The position numbers and the translations under genes were made by a program. The notes beneath the pieces were generated by a model that worked only from the letters and a program-made list of their open reading frames with translations, was not told the origin of the DNA and did not search any database. A stretch of DNA of 64,000 nucleotides from Pseudomonas sp. GM84 (GTDB taxonomy: Bacteria > Pseudomonadota > Gammaproteobacteria > Pseudomonadales > Pseudomonadaceae). The stretch is taken from NCBI RefSeq assembly GCF_000282535.1, contig NZ_AKJC01000070.1, positions 43,669 to 107,668 of the forward strand. Direction: 5' to 3'. Below are positions 43,423-52,858 of this stretch, one piece after another. How positions within the stretch are numbered: position 1 is the first letter of the stretch; each line of letters opens with the position of its first letter.

Positions 43423-44703
43423 ATGAGCACCATTCCAAGCGTTCGTCCTTCTACCCTCAAGGGTATCAAGCGTACGGCCACTCGTATCACCAGCCAGAAC
43501 CCCGACATCCCTCGCCACGTCGCTCTAGATCTGTCTGCGAAGCAGTCGGGTTTTGAAGGCTATCAGCATGCACGTAAATCGCTGAATGCTGGCTTCACAA
43601 TTCCAGTCCTCCACAGCGTTTATCTCTCTGCTTACTGGCGTGATACTTCGACCAAGCCGCGTACCGCTGGGTTGGAGATTCTGGAGATTAAGCTCCCAAG
43701 GCCAATAGCTGATTTCCTGGCGAAGCATCAATGCCACCACGCTCAAAACCTGCAGGGTTTCTTCGTTGAGTCGATGGATCATGTGGAAATGAGGAGTACC
43801 GCCGAAAGCTTGGAGAGAGCGAGGGAGTTGCTGACTCGTGCAGCTCTTTCTCTGCAATTTATGGAAGCAGCGCGGCTCCAGCCGGCAACCACCAAGATCC
43901 AGCGCTCGGCGATGGACAATGCAGAACAGCTGCCTTCCGCAGACCACATCTCGCGCTGGATATGTGCAGACACCGGTGCCTGGCTGATGCTCGACGAGCC
44001 CTATGGACATGTCGCCAAACCGGAATTTCAAACCAAGCGTGACGCCTGGTCTACCGCGCATGGATTCATGCTGGCAATCCCCGCCTGGGAGGGCTTGTAC
44101 AACCCGGGCAGCGCTGTGCCGCACTTCTTGGGTCACAATGCTGAGCTGTTGAATCGTGTGATCGTCACGGTCGAACGCCTTGGTGCAAAGGAGGCTACTG
44201 CTTGGGATTTCCAATCAGCGAACTTCAGCAGCCAGTTTGTAAGTCCTGCGCGAGCTGAGTCTGGGAAGAAGCGGAAACCTCGCCCTGGTACCACGTACGG
44301 TTTCAGCAAGAACGCAATCGAATACCGCCGCATGGAGGGTTGGGGCTCCATCTGGCGGCCGGCGCAAAAAATGAGCATCGCTGACCATAACGAAATGGGC
44401 TGGATACTCAAGCGGTTGTACGCAACAAAGATGCCCTTCACCGCTTGCACACAGTTGTCGGAGCTTCAGGCTGAGTTGGAAAACTGGATGGATGCCGAGT
44501 ATCGGGGGGAAAAGCCCCGTGAATTTGACACGGATGCCTACTACGGCGGGAGCGACATCCCTTGTTACCCAAACCGGATCGAAACTCTCGAGGCGGTTGA
44601 TCGTCTCCGTTCGATCATGACGGGTACATACCTGGACTCGAAGCCGCTGAGAGATCACCTCAAAAAGCTGGACGCGGCACGTCAGCATCTCGCCAAGTCG
44701 TAA
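43423..44703 (+). CDS. DUF5623-type island protein
   Basis: The protein has 426 residues from an ATG preceded by GGAG at 8 bases. The 68 residues of open frame before it are not supported, although the extreme upstream part (AEIEHAIKFLYHC) looks like a relic of another gene. It begins MSTIPSVRPSTLKGIKRTA with a short SAKQSGFEGYQHARKSL motif, like the GYxxYH elements near the start of other island proteins. I assign it to the DUF5623 family from memory of that opening. No catalytic motif is recognised. Confidence 0.65.
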   Translation: MSTIPSVRPSTLKGIKRTATRITSQNPDIPRHVALDLSAKQSGFEGYQHARKSLNAGFTIPVLHSVYLSAYWRDTSTKPRTAGLEILEIKLPRPIADFLAKHQCHHAQNLQGFFVESMDHVEMRSTAESLERARELLTRAALSLQFMEAARLQPATTKIQRSAMDNAEQLPSADHISRWICADTGAWLMLDEPYGHVAKPEFQTKRDAWSTAHGFMLAIPAWEGLYNPGSAVPHFLGHNAELLNRVIVTVERLGAKEATAWDFQSANFSSQFVSPARAESGKKRKPRPGTTYGFSKNAIEYRRMEGWGSIWRPAQKMSIADHNEMGWILKRLYATKMPFTACTQLSELQAELENWMDAEYRGEKPREFDTDAYYGGSDIPCYPNRIETLEAVDRLRSIMTGTYLDSKPLRDHLKKLDAARQHLAKS

Positions 44704-44747
44704 TCCTACATTCAGCGTTTTTGTGATTTTTGACTTCGGAGGTCAGG

Positions 44748-45221
44748 ATGGAAGGTCATAACTTTGAGCGTCTGAAGGCGCATATTCTGAATCTCTCAGT
44801 CGCTTCGAGTTTCGACCAGGCTAGGTTTGAGTGGAAGCTCGATGCTGTGGAGATTAGTGAGGAATTTGATCAGTGCCCGTGCGGGAAAGAAATCAAGGAG
44901 CACTGCTATATCCTGAATACTAGGAACGGCAACAAGACCTACGTAGGAAACGTGTGTATTGATCGCTTCCTAGGCATTGACACAGGCAACCTGTTTGATG
45001 GCTTGAAGCGGATCACGCTCAACCCGAGCGCAAATGCTAATGCGGATTTGATCGAGTACGCTTGGGATAATGGCTACCTGTTTGGTGAGAACGAGTACGC
45101 GTTTTTGAAGAGCACCATGAAAAAGCGGAACCTATCACCTGGCCAGATTTCTTGGAAAAGAAAAATCAACAGTAGAATTTTGAAAGGGACGGTTGTCAGA
45201 CGTCGAACAGTCCGAGACTGA
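44748..45221 (+). CDS. Hypothetical protein with a zinc-knuckle-like CPCGK motif
   Basis: The protein has 157 residues and starts at the ATG following GGAGGTCAGG. A cysteine cluster at about residues 43-75 (DQCPCGKEIKEHCYILN, then VGNVCIDRFL) suggests one zinc site, reminiscent of phage-encoded proteins that carry an Ada- or HNH-like finger. The C-terminal end is basic. No function is recognised. It is the last plus-strand gene before the AT-rich, minus-strand recombinase region. Confidence 0.65.
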   Translation: MEGHNFERLKAHILNLSVASSFDQARFEWKLDAVEISEEFDQCPCGKEIKEHCYILNTRNGNKTYVGNVCIDRFLGIDTGNLFDGLKRITLNPSANANADLIEYAWDNGYLFGENEYAFLKSTMKKRNLSPGQISWKRKINSRILKGTVVRRRTVRD

Positions 45222-45635
45222 GACATTTGGTCATCGCGCCGTAGGGTAATTGTACGGCACCCAAACCAGGAGGTGGTTGCGGGGTCGCGCCCTTGCTTCT
45301 TTGCGGTCAATGAAGCGAGTTTGCCTGGCTAATGGGCCATACCAGACTGGCGTTATTGGGAGATTCTTCTAGAACAGAAGCGCGAAGAAACCCCTGGAAG
45401 CTATCGTCATCGAAATGTGTGAGCGCTTAGAAGACTGGAACAGGAACAGTGATGGCCATCGCAACCCGAAAAGGCGAAACCCTGCAAATGCAGGGCTCGC
45501 TTCAGTCTGGCTGTCTGATGGCGACAGGGATGCAGCAGGGGTTAGCAGCGGTAAGCTGTTGCGCTCATGCTAAGTGACAATGAGTAGCGCCACCCCGAGA
45601 TGAGAGGGGTACTTTTGTACTGCTTTATGATCGGG
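45222..45635. other. Boundary region with a strong hairpin
   Basis: 414 bases between converging genes hold no credible gene. A GCGAAACCCTGC/GCAGGGCTCGC hairpin at 45475-45500 could terminate transcription from one or both sides. Base composition drops toward AT after about 45.6 kb. Confidence 0.45.
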
Positions 45636-46592
45636 CTAGTTTTGTGGATGGTTGATGTAATGTGATTTCAGATAAGCAAGAGTCGATGTCTCAGTGCAAT
45701 GACCAGTTTGCTTCTTGGTTCGGGCAATGAATTGATAACGTAAAGCGGATGATCGAATACGCGGTGGTATGACCACGTTAGCCTCAATGCCTGCGATACG
45801 TGCCCAAGATGCACAGATCTCCAGCAGATCTTCTGCAGTCATTGGAGATTTCGGATTGCCGTCAGGAGAAAATAGGTAATCATCTTGTAAAAGATTAGCC
45901 GCACGGATATGCCGATGGATTGAATCCGGCTCAATGATGATTTCTACGCTCGCCAGATTTTTCTCTGATGTTTTGTGCCGGTGGAATTTGATCATCGTTT
46001 CTCCGAAACCAGAAACGAGAACCTGGTTGACTCTCGTAGGGAGAAACTCGGCTGGCCGCAAGCCGGACATGAGGCATGTTAGCAGCGCCTGATCCCTAAA
46101 GTTGCCCGAAGCGATAACGCTCCTACCGATCTGGAAAAGCTGCTCGGTAGTCAGGAGCGGCGTATTTGGCGCTCGGAAACCGCTCAGATGCCCATATATT
46201 CTCTTAACTTGTTCCACACGTCCCAGTTGGGAGCGAGGGGCCAGCGGAGACTTGAAGGCAGTGAGTACGTTGACGGGCAAGGTAGCGATGACTAGCTCTA
46301 GCTTTTCATGGTCGAGAGCAAGCCATTCCTTTGGGTTCAACGTGGCTTGGATCGCTGAAAGAATACCTTTGCGGACTGCAAGGACGGATGGGGTCTTCTC
46401 TGCTCGCTTTGCCATTTTTGAGGCTTGGTAAAGCTCGTGATAATCCCGGTATCCCAAGCCTTTTGAAAGCAGTTCTCGAGCGAACGAAAGAGACATTGGA
46501 CTAGCGCCACACCATCTCCTCATCAACGCCTTTGCAAGCCGCTTGAGACCGGATTTTGGGGCAAGATCTGTCGGAAAAATAGGAACGCGCAT
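45636..46592 (-). CDS. Degenerate tyrosine-recombinase-like protein, copy 1
   Basis: The protein has 318 residues. The N-terminal part (SGLKRLAKALMRRWCG, LSFARELLSKGLGYRDYHEL) is shared with copy 2 at 48897. A recombinase-like core follows: RDQALLTCLMSGLRPAEFL holds the first catalytic Arg, and a Lys hairpin (RHKTSEKN) comes next. The usual HxLRH box reads SSALRYQF, the LGH box is missing, and the end LAYLKSHY keeps a possible nucleophile Tyr. Activity is doubtful. GGAG lies 7 bases before the ATG, within a leader repeated upstream of copy 2. Confidence 0.75.
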   Translation of the reverse strand: MRVPIFPTDLAPKSGLKRLAKALMRRWCGASPMSLSFARELLSKGLGYRDYHELYQASKMAKRAEKTPSVLAVRKGILSAIQATLNPKEWLALDHEKLELVIATLPVNVLTAFKSPLAPRSQLGRVEQVKRIYGHLSGFRAPNTPLLTTEQLFQIGRSVIASGNFRDQALLTCLMSGLRPAEFLPTRVNQVLVSGFGETMIKFHRHKTSEKNLASVEIIIEPDSIHRHIRAANLLQDDYLFSPDGNPKSPMTAEDLLEICASWARIAGIEANVVIPPRIRSSALRYQFIARTKKQTGHCTETSTLAYLKSHYINHPQN

Positions 46593-46735
46593 GGCATCTC
46601 TCCAATAGCGTCAGGGTGTCGGCTGCCCGCTGACTATTGTCGAAATGCGTGCATGGAGGAGGGCAATGCTGCCTGATGGAGGTTGTACCTATGCGAGCCG
46701 ACCGCACGATGCAGGCTACACCGTCATTAGAACGT
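46590..46735. repeat. 145-bp direct repeat, copy 1 (leader of recombinase-like gene)
   Basis: About 145 bases just upstream of the copy 1 start are over 90 percent identical, by eye, to 49851-49995 upstream of copy 2. The repeat includes the ribosome site, a GTCAGGG...CCCGCTGAC hairpin (46610-46634), and a long nearly invariant stretch around 46668-46725. Identity ends abruptly after ACACCGTCAT. Confidence 0.9.
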
Positions 46736-46925
46736 AGCAGAGGTCTTATAAGTCGTCCAGGGAGAGTCTGGTGGAGTCGTATCTGCTCCATGGCCGAGCC
46801 TTTGTCGCTCATTCGGGCTCGAAGAGACCGCCTGCATCGTCGGCATGCCTTCTATGCTGAGTTTGCAGAGCATGGGAGCCGCGAATTCATCAACAGCGTC
46901 AGCTGTTCGTTCTGGATCGTAGAGA

Positions 46926-47639
46926 TCACCACCCGGCGTAATGACTTACAAGGTGTGCCCAAATCTTCAATGCCTCGCCATCCTGGCGAAGGGTTTTAAG
47001 AGCCTTTATTGCAGAAATTTTAGTGGGGCATCCGCCGATGAGAAAAGTTTTGTCGCGCTCTCCACTGTAAAGATGCAACAGGGTAAGAACCATGATCTGC
47101 TGTACCGGCCGCATGGATCGGTATGCCTTACGCATGGCCTCCAATAGTTCTGGAATAGGCTCATCGTGGTCATAGTCGAACCCCTGAGGTCGCATTGTGT
47201 AGTGACGACCTTCATCACCATAGGGCCTGACATGGGTGAAACAGCTCTCTAAGCCATAGTCATTCACAATTTTCCATGCGGTGTCTCCAAAAATCTCTCC
47301 TCGCTGGGCTGCCGAAGGAAAGAGCGGCGGCTCTGCACCGCAGATAATAGCCAGCGCGGTGCATTCAGCTGCGTCCATGCAAGGAATTTTGATAATCAAA
47401 TCTACGAGTGCGTAGTTTGGGATGCGACCTGCGGCGAAGATAGGATCAATAGCTGTATAGGCAGCCACAGCCACAGGCACGCGGGAGTGATGGATGTAAC
47501 ATGAGCTTGCCGTTTTCATGTCGGTAAACGCCCAGGTGCCTGTAGTGCTTTTGAAAACACCCAGCTCATTAAGAAGAATATTTGCTTCAGCGACGTACTG
47601 GTATGAGTTACGTGGCTCGGCTTGTTCGAGTAAAGTCAT
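46926..47639 (-). CDS. Hypothetical island protein
   Basis: The protein has 237 residues from an ATG with GAAGGA at 8 bases; the 14 residues before it are dropped. It is soluble and mixed alpha/beta by composition, with two Cys-rich spots (IKIPCMDAAECTALAIICGAE and LIGGCPTK) and an acidic DYDHDEPIPELLEAMRKAYRSM segment. No family is recognised. It lies in the 3.3-kb unit between the two copies of the leader repeat. Confidence 0.6.
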   Translation of the reverse strand: MTLLEQAEPRNSYQYVAEANILLNELGVFKSTTGTWAFTDMKTASSCYIHHSRVPVAVAAYTAIDPIFAAGRIPNYALVDLIIKIPCMDAAECTALAIICGAEPPLFPSAAQRGEIFGDTAWKIVNDYGLESCFTHVRPYGDEGRHYTMRPQGFDYDHDEPIPELLEAMRKAYRSMRPVQQIMVLTLLHLYSGERDKTFLIGGCPTKISAIKALKTLRQDGEALKIWAHLVSHYAGW

Positions 47640-48152
47640 CACGATAGTCCTTCGACTGAGTATGCTAATTGGGCACGCCAAGGGCGCGAATGACGGATCT
47701 CAATTTAGTTAGGACAGGCTTTGAGTTTTGGAATTTAGAAATTCTAGAGGGTGCTTCCTGAAAAGCAAGCGATGCGGCGGGTACCCTGTATCCTTCCTTC
47801 AGAATAATTGCAGGGTTGTTTGTCAATATATGTATTTTATTCATCCGGTTTTTCAACTGTACCGATCGTTAATCAACAGGTTACGAACGTTGTGTTCGAA
47901 CTGTTACGGTTGGGCTTCTTATACAAGCCAAGATAATAAGAAAAATTTTTTCGATGAATGGTATCACTCGCAAAGGGAAGCCTACTGGAATCGACTAGCC
48001 GTTATTCCATTGGTCGACATGTGCGAGTGCCAGCAGGGTTGGCAGAGCAGGCAGTGAGCGTGGGTGGCGTTACTCTGGGCTACACGTCAAAATGCAATTT
48101 AAACAGTATTACGTTGGATTGTGTTTATCATTGCTTGAGAAAAAGCAATGCT
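47640..48152. other. AT-rich region upstream of the hypothetical gene at 47639
   Basis: 513 bases with no persuasive gene. The part at about 47810-47860 is strongly AT-rich and should hold the minus-strand promoter. A plus-strand frame at 47728-48057 exists but has no ribosome site or protein-like pattern. Confidence 0.35.
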
Positions 48153-48665
48153 TCAGCAAGTGTCATTGGAGGCGCTAACCATTCGCTCGAAGCGTACATA
48201 GAGTTCATATTCAATATCCTCAATGAGGTCTTGGCAAAAACTTTGCAAATCTTTTTCGCAGCGCCTGTATTCAGTTAATTCTTGAATAGTACCTTCCCCT
48301 GCGATTATATTTTTCGCAATTAATGTTCTCGAAATCTCTAAATTAAATATGTGAGTTATTAGCTCTGGCATATTATCTTTAGTGGTTGCTCCTAGGCTTT
48401 CTTGAGAATAAAGTACGCCGCCGACATTCTCTGTCGCCACATCAGGCGCAGGAGAAAGTTGCTCTATATGTGGGTAAACTATTTTCAGAGCATGTTGTAT
48501 CCCGCAGGAAACTAAAAGCGTGGTCAAACCCTCAGCGCTGTGGATGCTGACAAACCATTCCGTTTCGTCAGGATGAAAGTGTCTCTGCCGTTCCGGAAGG
48601 CTGCGTGAAATATTGATAACAAAAATCGTGCGCAGCTCTGTAGAAACAGGTGGTTCTGAAGGCAT
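48153..48665 (-). CDS. Hypothetical island protein
   Basis: The protein has 170 residues. It has a hydrophobic-charged mix such as RQRHFHPDETEWFVSIHSAEG and a helical C-terminus (RRCEKDLQSFCQDLIEDIEYEL). No motif, membrane helix or family is recognised. It lies downstream of recombinase-like copy 2 in the same direction, 231 bases away. Confidence 0.55.
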   Translation of the reverse strand: MPSEPPVSTELRTIFVINISRSLPERQRHFHPDETEWFVSIHSAEGLTTLLVSCGIQHALKIVYPHIEQLSPAPDVATENVGGVLYSQESLGATTKDNMPELITHIFNLEISRTLIAKNIIAGEGTIQELTEYRRCEKDLQSFCQDLIEDIEYELYVRFERMVSASNDTC

Positions 48666-48896
48666 GATGTTGTCTCAAGATTGTGCTGAAGACTTGATGA
48701 CGGTGCGTTAGCCTTGGCTGGTGGGTGGCTTTATACTAAAGAAGCGTAGATCGCGGATGCGTAAAATGGAAGGTCAGGGTCGATTTTTATTGCTCTGTCA
48801 ATTCATAAACCGATTAGCTTGCCTTCGGAAATGCCGTGTAGTAATACCGAAAATGATAAGTGGAGCAGACGACACCCCACTTATCGATATTGAAGG

Positions 48897-49853
48897 TTAT
48901 CTAAAGTAAGAATTTAAGATGTTACTACTGGTATGTTTGGTGAGCCATCCTAATTTATCGCTTATGTCAAGCCTGTTATTGAGCAGGTAAAAAAATTCCA
49001 TTTGCATAACGGATGTTCTGATTTTTGATGGTAAAACATCTTCGTGCTTGATGCCCGCATAATGCGCCCATGACATGCATATTCTCCGGAGAGAGTCCGC
49101 TGTCATAGGAGCATTCGAATGGTGGCTTGAAGGAAAAAGAAAATCGTCTCGTGAAAGTCTGGAAGTCCGGATATATCGGCGAATGGCATCAGGGTATCGG
49201 ATGGAGACTCTTCGGGTCGAGTTGCTAGAAGCTTTAGTGACATTAATTTCGATTGACCTACCACCGGTATCTGAAGTAATGACATCACCGGCTTTGACAG
49301 ATAAGATCTCAGCTGGCCGCATGCCAGACAGTAAGAATAATAGCAATGCCGCATCTCTCAGATTGCCCGAATTACTGACGCTGCGAGCGATGGCGGCTAG
49401 TCGGTTTGAGATCATCTGGAAGGCGCCGGAGGCGCCATGCTCAGCCAATGCAGCCATGAGGAACCATGAGGGGCTTACATGGCGTTTACGCGGCTGAACC
49501 GTGAGTGAAGACTGAAACGCGGTGAGAACATTGACGGGAAGCCCTGTAACGAGTTTCCTCCATGTAGTAAGGTCAGTAGCAAGCCACTCTTCGGGTTTCA
49601 ATGTTGCTTCGATAGCTGAGAATATTTCCCGCCGGACGTCAGATACTCGGAGGGGCGACGCATCAGGCCGCGGTGATTTCGAAGCTTCGTGAAGATCGCG
49701 ATAATTGCGGTAACCTAAGGCTTTGGAAAGGACTTCTCGAGCAAAAGACAGTGTGATCCGTTTGGGGCCACACCATCTATTTTGCAAGGCCTTTGCAAGG
49801 CGCCGTAGGCCGGATTTTGGAGCAAGGTCAATTGGAAAGACAGGTACGCGCAT
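48897..49853 (-). CDS. Degenerate tyrosine-recombinase-like protein, copy 2
   Basis: The protein has 318 residues, equal in length to copy 1 and aligned end to end: SGLRRLAKALQNRWCG, LSFAREVLSKALGYRNYRDL, LPVNVLTAF, then RDAALLLFLLSGMRPAEIL with the first catalytic Arg. The second Arg box reads VMQMEFF (Arg lost), LGH reads LGW, and the final NILNSYF keeps a Tyr. It is therefore likely inactive as a recombinase, perhaps a DNA-binding or architectural partner of the operon at 50.8-57.1 kb. GGAG lies 7 bases before the ATG. Confidence 0.75.
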   Translation of the reverse strand: MRVPVFPIDLAPKSGLRRLAKALQNRWCGPKRITLSFAREVLSKALGYRNYRDLHEASKSPRPDASPLRVSDVRREIFSAIEATLKPEEWLATDLTTWRKLVTGLPVNVLTAFQSSLTVQPRKRHVSPSWFLMAALAEHGASGAFQMISNRLAAIARSVSNSGNLRDAALLLFLLSGMRPAEILSVKAGDVITSDTGGRSIEINVTKASSNSTRRVSIRYPDAIRRYIRTSRLSRDDFLFPSSHHSNAPMTADSLRRICMSWAHYAGIKHEDVLPSKIRTSVMQMEFFYLLNNRLDISDKLGWLTKHTSSNILNSYFR

Positions 49854-49995
49854 GGCAAGTCTCCAATAGAGTCAGGGTGTCGGCTGCCCGCTGACTATTG
49901 TCGAAATGCGTGCACGAAGGAGGGTAATGCTGCCTGATGGAGGTTGTACCTATGCGAGCCGACCGCACGATGCAGGCTACACCGTCATAGTAATA
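49851..49995. repeat. 145-bp direct repeat, copy 2 (leader of recombinase-like gene)
   Basis: This is the partner of 46590-46735, in the same orientation. Differences are few and scattered. The hairpin at 49871-49895 is unchanged. Conservation is equal across all three codon positions as far as seen, so the DNA or RNA itself, not a peptide, appears to be kept. Confidence 0.9.
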
Positions 49996-50817
49996 AACTA
50001 GCAGCGGTTTCTGAGGTCGTCCAGGCGGATTGGGAAAATCGTGGTGAATGGTCGGAGTCATCCTTTTTGTCTAGTCAGAGTAGCTCTCGCCGTCACACGA
50101 ACATGACCCTGAAAATGGTTTACACTCATCATTCGTTCGATACTACGTCTGAGTTACATGGCCATGCACCACACGAAAAGCATCGAGACATCCTCTTAAC
50201 CAGTAATTATGGTACTGCGTACCTCCTCCGGGATAACGTACTTCACCAGTATGACAGTGAAAATACCCATTCGATGAGAACCGGCATCTCGGCAGCTTCG
50301 ATAGGCCTCATTTACAGGCCTATGAAGATCCCAAGCAGCTCTACTGGGACAACGGGCCTAGCACCGCACAGTTATTATCCGGACGATGATCGCCAGACGC
50401 ACCGCCGAGGCCCAAGAAAATTTTGACGAGTTGACTGTCCTCAGAGCTACTAATCCAGCGGACTATGCAGCTAACCCGGCGTACGGCCTGCTGACGGGCA
50501 TAGTGCGGCGTTGAGAGCATGCGAGTTGCACCATCGACGGTATACGGAGATGGGGTTAGATATTCTTGAGGCATCACCTGGGCTGCAGATCTCAGCATTG
50601 CTCCTAATGATGTCGCTGAGATTCACACCTTTCATCGAAAACCAGACTGAGTAGGTCGTTGGCGCAGATGTCTGATCTGAGCAGAGCTGAAAGGATGAAC
50701 TGTGACAATGTATACACCATTGCCGCTGCACGTAGAGGGGCATGGGTAAGCAAAAGTACTCAAATGATATGAAACGAATCTGTGCTCGTGCTGGTCGAGC
50801 TTGATAAACTTGATAAT
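49996..50817. other. 820-base region with at most one doubtful small gene
   Basis: No clear gene is present between the second leader repeat and the recombinase operon end. A plus-strand frame from an ATG at 50103 to 50426 (107 codons, with YGTAYLLRDNVLHQYDSENT) has some protein-like character but no ribosome site. If real it would be the only plus-strand gene in this part. Confidence 0.35.
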
Positions 50818-52293
50818 TCATGTGTCATCTTCCTCGATTGGCTTGCCTCCCAATAGCCTATTGTATAATGAGGTAACTAAAGTATCGATTTTTTCCGCTT
50901 CAGCATATGCTTCCGGATCATCCTTGAGTCGAGCAAGGTGCTTGAGTTCGGTCGCGGTGTCTTGTGCTTCAGAGAGCCGGTTTAGCGTATCCATATGCTC
51001 TCCCCAATGCTCATTGCTAATCAGCAACCTGTACTCTTCGTGAAAGTACTCATAAAGAGACTTCGTTTGTCGGTGTCCAGTCATCCTTTTTACGATATTA
51101 CAGATGTCTTCACGAAGCCCATGAGTCCAGTGCGTGCGGAGATCTGGATTTTTCGTGAATCGTTCTAGTAATAATAAGTGCATTGCTCTCGTTATGAATC
51201 TATGTCTAAACATCGACAAGCAGCATCTCACGTCAGAAAATCCTGCTGTAATGCATAATCGGCTGAATTCTTTGGTGATGCTGGATTTTTTTATGCTTCT
51301 ACCATTATCTCCTATCAGTATGGATTTTGGAGCGACCGTTATTAAGCTTCTGTCGAGCAAGAAATCAACGAATGTTTTTCTGCTATCTAAATAACGCTGA
51401 AAGTCAAGAGCAGCCATCGTCGATATCTCAAACTTACGGATAGGTGCGGGCACTCCTTGTTTTTTTGTAGGTAGCGAAATTATTCGTGTAGTAGTGACTG
51501 CCTGGTTTAAATCAAGTGGGATGTCTATTAGTTCTTCAGGGCGAAGCCCTGTCAGCTTCATGATTTTGATTGTGAAGATTCTTCTCTCGTATAAGAAAGT
51601 GTTTCGCATCATAAATAGTACTGGATCTGCCACCTGCTTTGTTTTAGCTCTAGTAGGAAGGTTGTCGATATCGTGCGCTATAAATATAGCATTGAACAGC
51701 GCTTGTATCATTTTTTCTGTGATTACGTTTTTGTCATCCTTTGGGGGTTCTGGTGGTTTTAAATACCGATGCCAGACTTCTTTTCGTCCATTGTAAGGGT
51801 TGACTCGGCTTTCAATGATGATTTGGCAGTTTTCGGATTCGCCAATTAATGAGGTGGAGGATAGTGAGGAGTAGTTTTTGTCAATCCAAAGGAAGAAGTG
51901 CAGTGCTCTTTGTTGTACGGCGCGCACATGGTTTCCGCCGATATACTCCGCGCTGTGTTTGCTGTTCGACTTCTTTAATGTTTCCAGGTGATTGCTAAAC
52001 GCATAAAAATCGTCATCTGTGAAATCGAAAAATTCAACTTTATAGGCATGACAATACCTAATTAGATGCGTGATCTGGCTGGCATATACCTTTGTGGTTT
52101 CTGTTGCTAGGGTTCCGAGAGCTTTTTCCATTAGCCAATGATTAACTAGATGGCATGGTCGGCCATCAGGCCAACGGATTAGTACTAGATTTTTTATGGT
52201 GCGAGAGGATCTGCTATAGTCTTTCTTTCCTTTAAATGAGACTGCTGAGGGTAGGGTGGCCTCATCGTACTCGCTGTAGAGTTCAATTTTCAT
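50818..52293 (-). CDS. Tyrosine recombinase (site-specific integrase), last gene of recombinase operon
   Basis: The protein has 491 residues. An N-terminal SAM-like DNA-binding domain covers about residues 50-160 (YASQITHLIRYCHAYKVEF). The catalytic domain spans about 225-430: first Arg in IMKLTGLRPEELIDI, Lys hairpin LPTKKQG, second Arg/His box LSMFRHRFITRAM, His in RMTGHRQTKSLYEYF, and a Tyr in that same segment. The first His of the usual HxxR box is Ser here, a known tolerated change. It cuts and rejoins DNA at specific sites. The ATG overlaps the upstream gene's end by 11 bases with GGAG in that overlap. Confidence 0.88.
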   Translation of the reverse strand: MKIELYSEYDEATLPSAVSFKGKKDYSRSSRTIKNLVLIRWPDGRPCHLVNHWLMEKALGTLATETTKVYASQITHLIRYCHAYKVEFFDFTDDDFYAFSNHLETLKKSNSKHSAEYIGGNHVRAVQQRALHFFLWIDKNYSSLSSTSLIGESENCQIIIESRVNPYNGRKEVWHRYLKPPEPPKDDKNVITEKMIQALFNAIFIAHDIDNLPTRAKTKQVADPVLFMMRNTFLYERRIFTIKIMKLTGLRPEELIDIPLDLNQAVTTTRIISLPTKKQGVPAPIRKFEISTMAALDFQRYLDSRKTFVDFLLDRSLITVAPKSILIGDNGRSIKKSSITKEFSRLCITAGFSDVRCCLSMFRHRFITRAMHLLLLERFTKNPDLRTHWTHGLREDICNIVKRMTGHRQTKSLYEYFHEEYRLLISNEHWGEHMDTLNRLSEAQDTATELKHLARLKDDPEAYAEAEKIDTLVTSLYNRLLGGKPIEEDDT

Positions 52294-52858
52294 TTTGATC
52301 TCCGGATTGTACGATTCGAAGTTTTTTGTTGGGCGAAGAGAATTTATCTGAGTGGGATATTATTTCCTTGAATTTAGCGGCGCTAATCTTAATTTGATGA
52401 TTTATAAGGCTGCGAGCGCTTTCAGGTATGTCTTGCTTGGCTAGTTGGATGAGAAAATTATAAAGTTCCAAGTAAGCCATTGAGCAAATGTGCGAGTCTA
52501 GCAAGGTTCTGTCTAGTATCTCGTCTGAAGGGGGTAGTTGTTTTTTAATTTCTGGGGTTTGAGCTGGCAATGAATTGCGCTTGGCCTGTTCAAATAACTT
52601 CCTGAGGTATTCCCATCCATCATTCCCAGCGACAAAATTGCTGTTTGATGGTAGGTTTGAAGCAGCTTCTTTCAGCGTATTATATGAGATCGGCGAAAAC
52701 TGGTGTTCAATCGAAAGCTTGCAGAATTCTTTTATGCTGCTGAGGAAGGGAAGCTCGGCTTTTGATGCTTTGATCGTGTTTGAGATCAGGCAGTTAAGCC
52801 AGTGGATCCTATGCTGTACGTTATTCTTCGTAGAATTTCGCATCTTTGATTTCGCCAT
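52283..52858 (-). CDS. Small recombinase-operon protein (GmtX-like by position)
   Basis: This 191-residue helical protein starts at MAKSKMRNSTKNN and has no catalytic motif. It overlaps the end of the upstream recombinase gene by 38 bases and the start of the downstream one by 11, so all three are translated as a coupled set. In recombinase-trio modules a small accessory protein of about this length accompanies two large recombinases. A role in DNA binding or regulation of integration is inferred. Confidence 0.7.
   Translation of the reverse strand: MAKSKMRNSTKNNVQHRIHWLNCLISNTIKASKAELPFLSSIKEFCKLSIEHQFSPISYNTLKEAASNLPSNSNFVAGNDGWEYLRKLFEQAKRNSLPAQTPEIKKQLPPSDEILDRTLLDSHICSMAYLELYNFLIQLAKQDIPESARSLINHQIKISAAKFKEIISHSDKFSSPNKKLRIVQSGDQNEN

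Noticed and set aside
47728..48057. 109-codon plus-strand frame
   Set aside because: No ribosome site, odd composition, and it lies opposite the likely promoter of a minus-strand gene.
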